Source: Planctomycetota bacterium
GTDB taxonomy: Bacteria > Planctomycetota > Phycisphaerae > Sedimentisphaerales > Anaerohalosphaeraceae
Direction: 5' to 3'
DNA: 33,654 bases
Assembly (NCBI GenBank): GCA_019456225.1
Contig: VRUI01000052.1
Location: forward strand, 1-33,654
This document shows, piece after piece, positions 32,461-33,654 of this stretch. The position numbers and the translations under genes are program-made. The notes below the pieces were generated by a model that was given only the letters and a program-made list of their open reading frames with translations, did no database searches and was not told the origin of the DNA. Position 1 is the stretch's first letter. Each line of letters opens with the position of its first letter.

Positions 32461-33402
32461 TCAAGCATATAATTCAGAATTCCAATATTCTTTTTTCGCT
32501 ACCATGACGTTTAAAATCGTCAACATTTTCCGCATGCACGCTGTTACAGCGGTCATTTTTGTTTTGCCGGCTTTGAGTAGTCGCCGGTAAAACTCTCTGA
32601 TTGCCGGGTTATATTGTATTGCCACCAAAGTTGGCATATACAACTTTGCACGAACATCTCCCCGGCCACCGCCGGTCATGCGTTTACCTTTGAACGTTCC
32701 GCTGTCTCTGGCTATTGGAGCCAGGCCAACCAGTGAAGCAATTTGTCGACGAGTTAGCGATCCCAACTCAGGCAGTTCTGACACCAGCATTGAGGATGTA
32801 ACTTCACCAATGCCAGGCATACTTTCGGTGATCTTAGCTTTACTATTCATCTCTGGATCATTGTTTATACAGCCTTTGATTTCCTCGTCAATACTTTCGA
32901 TTTGTTTTTCCAGCAGTTTAATCGTAACTTTTAAACTTTTGCCTACAAACTTATCGACCGTATGGCCCTGACGATTCATCTCAGCGGTTCGCATTCTGAT
33001 CAGCTGGGCTCGTCGAGCAACCAGAGATTTGATCTTACGAGTGCTTTCAGTAATCATTGCGGTAGTTGGCGGTTTCAATGCACTGGCAAAAAAGGATATA
33101 GCCTTAGCATCAATATCGTCTGTTTTAGCCAGTATCCCGGCAGCTTTGGCGAAATTTCTGATCCTGGCTGGGTTAATAACCGAAACCGCCAACCCAGCCT
33201 GTTGAAGACCCATTGCCAAATTCATTTCATAGCCGCCGGTAGCTTCAATTACGACCAATACCGGAGCGAGTTTAACAAGTGCTTTAGAACATTTCTTGAC
33301 ACCCTTGACATCATTATTGAAATGTTCCACCTTGTTATTGCCGTTGACATTGAGATCAAAAGCAAACTTTGACACATCTATTCCTGCAAATTTTTCACTC
33401 AT
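32461..33402 (-). CDS. IS110-family transposase (DEDD recombinase), complete
   Basis: A 313-aa protein starting with ATG behind AAGGATGGG. The N-terminal RuvC-like DEDD domain shows FAGIDVSK (D9), VVIEATGGYE, and AKTDDIDAKAI. A coiled-coil linker (about 120-185) leads to the C-terminal Tnp domain with SMPGIGEVTSSMLVSELPEL, LVGLAPI, and RDSGTFKGKRMTGGGRGDVR. Length and all motifs are as expected for an intact family member. IS110 enzymes act on a circular intermediate using a structured RNA made from the element's non-coding end. Element borders are not visible; the window stops 252 bp upstream of the gene. Confidence 0.92.
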   Translation of the reverse strand: MSEKFAGIDVSKFAFDLNVNGNNKVEHFNNDVKGVKKCSKALVKLAPVLVVIEATGGYEMNLAMGLQQAGLAVSVINPARIRNFAKAAGILAKTDDIDAKAISFFASALKPPTTAMITESTRKIKSLVARRAQLIRMRTAEMNRQGHTVDKFVGKSLKVTIKLLEKQIESIDEEIKGCINNDPEMNSKAKITESMPGIGEVTSSMLVSELPELGSLTRRQIASLVGLAPIARDSGTFKGKRMTGGGRGDVRAKLYMPTLVAIQYNPAIREFYRRLLKAGKTKMTAVTACMRKMLTILNVMVAKKEYWNSELYA

Positions 33403-33654
33403 AATTTTCCCATCCTTGCAAATGCGGGCTCATCAGCATACAATGTCCCTTGCGACTGTTCGGGTTAATATTATAATAGCAGCAGCGTCTCATGCTTTAA
33501 TACGGGATTTACTCCCAAGGGGTCATCGAGTTCACTGCCGCCGGTAGCCTCTACGCAAGGCTAATAAAACTAACGGGTTATAGCTTAATTCCTTAAAGAG
33601 TTAAGCATTCTAATATTATCGAATAGTCGCTTATTTTTGCTTAATTTTTCAATT
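33403..33654 (-). ncRNA. Candidate bridge-RNA region of the IS110 element
   Basis: Non-coding DNA directly 5' of the transposase. In IS110-group elements the long left end encodes the bridge RNA. On the minus strand it contains a TATAAT near 33470 and short complementary segments, for example TGCGTAGAGGCTACCGGCGG, with pairing potential. The region may extend beyond the window. I could not fold it or define the guide loops, so this call rests on position and family knowledge. Confidence 0.3.

Overview
The window reads as accessory, secretome-rich chromosome from a heterotrophic planctomycete, most likely Phycisphaerae. This rests on several protein hallmarks: a C-terminal PEP-CTERM sorting signal, dockerin-like C-termini of the GD.N.DC.VNL.DLA..A..WL type, a giant lamin-tail/CotH protein, multihaem proteins related to the hydrazine synthase alpha subunit, and SUMF1-domain proteins. 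Nearly every protein gene starts with a signal peptide or lipobox, so the products act in the periplasm or outside the cell. No rRNA, tRNA or CRISPR array was seen.

Layout: (1) 1-5.9 kb, minus strand: a zinc-metallopeptidase/SUMF1 fusion, then a two-gene operon of a small carbohydrate-binding-like protein and a 989-aa probable TIM-barrel glycosidase. (2) 5.99-6.5 kb: a fold-back element built from two inverted IS66-like end fragments, lying between divergent operons. (3) 6.6-12.8 kb, plus: a HZS-alpha-like dihaem protein translationally coupled to a SUMF1 protein, then a SUMF1 lipoprotein. (4) 12.8-13.1 kb: a deleted IS66 transposase relic. (5) 13.25-23.05 kb, plus: PQQ-type propeller 1, PQQ-type propeller 2, a second HZS-alpha-like dihaem protein, the scar of a deleted PQQ gene, PQQ-type propeller 3, and a YVTN-propeller/MauG-like dihaem protein. 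(6) 23.05-23.6 kb: a CTAG-flanked palindromic MITE and an integrase-type transposase stub. (7) 23.6-32.3 kb, minus: three surface proteins sharing a related N-terminal domain but ending differently (lamin-tail domains, PEP-CTERM, dockerin-like), separated by palindrome-rich intergenic DNA and a second MITE. (8) 32.46-33.65 kb, minus: a complete IS110-family transposase with a non-coding upstream flank in which a bridge RNA would be expected.

The most striking signal is a ~150-bp cassette present three times (1912-2064, 19697-19849, 28919-29068). Each copy has a near-perfect sigma-70 promoter (TTGACA, 17 bp, TATAAT or TACAAT, with an extended -10 TG) and a transcribed leader with overlapping hairpins and a conserved mini-ORF. 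Each points at, and lies 44-75 bp from, a different exported-protein gene. At 19.6 kb the cassette sits exactly where a PQQ gene has been removed: ten codons of its start and four of its end remain. This looks like a promoter/leader module that moves or is copied by recombination and rewires surface genes.

Functionally, I infer that the 6.6-23 kb block encodes an extracytoplasmic redox/propeller system of unknown substrate, adjacent to carbohydrate-active and surface-display genes. Assignment to hydrazine metabolism is not supported.
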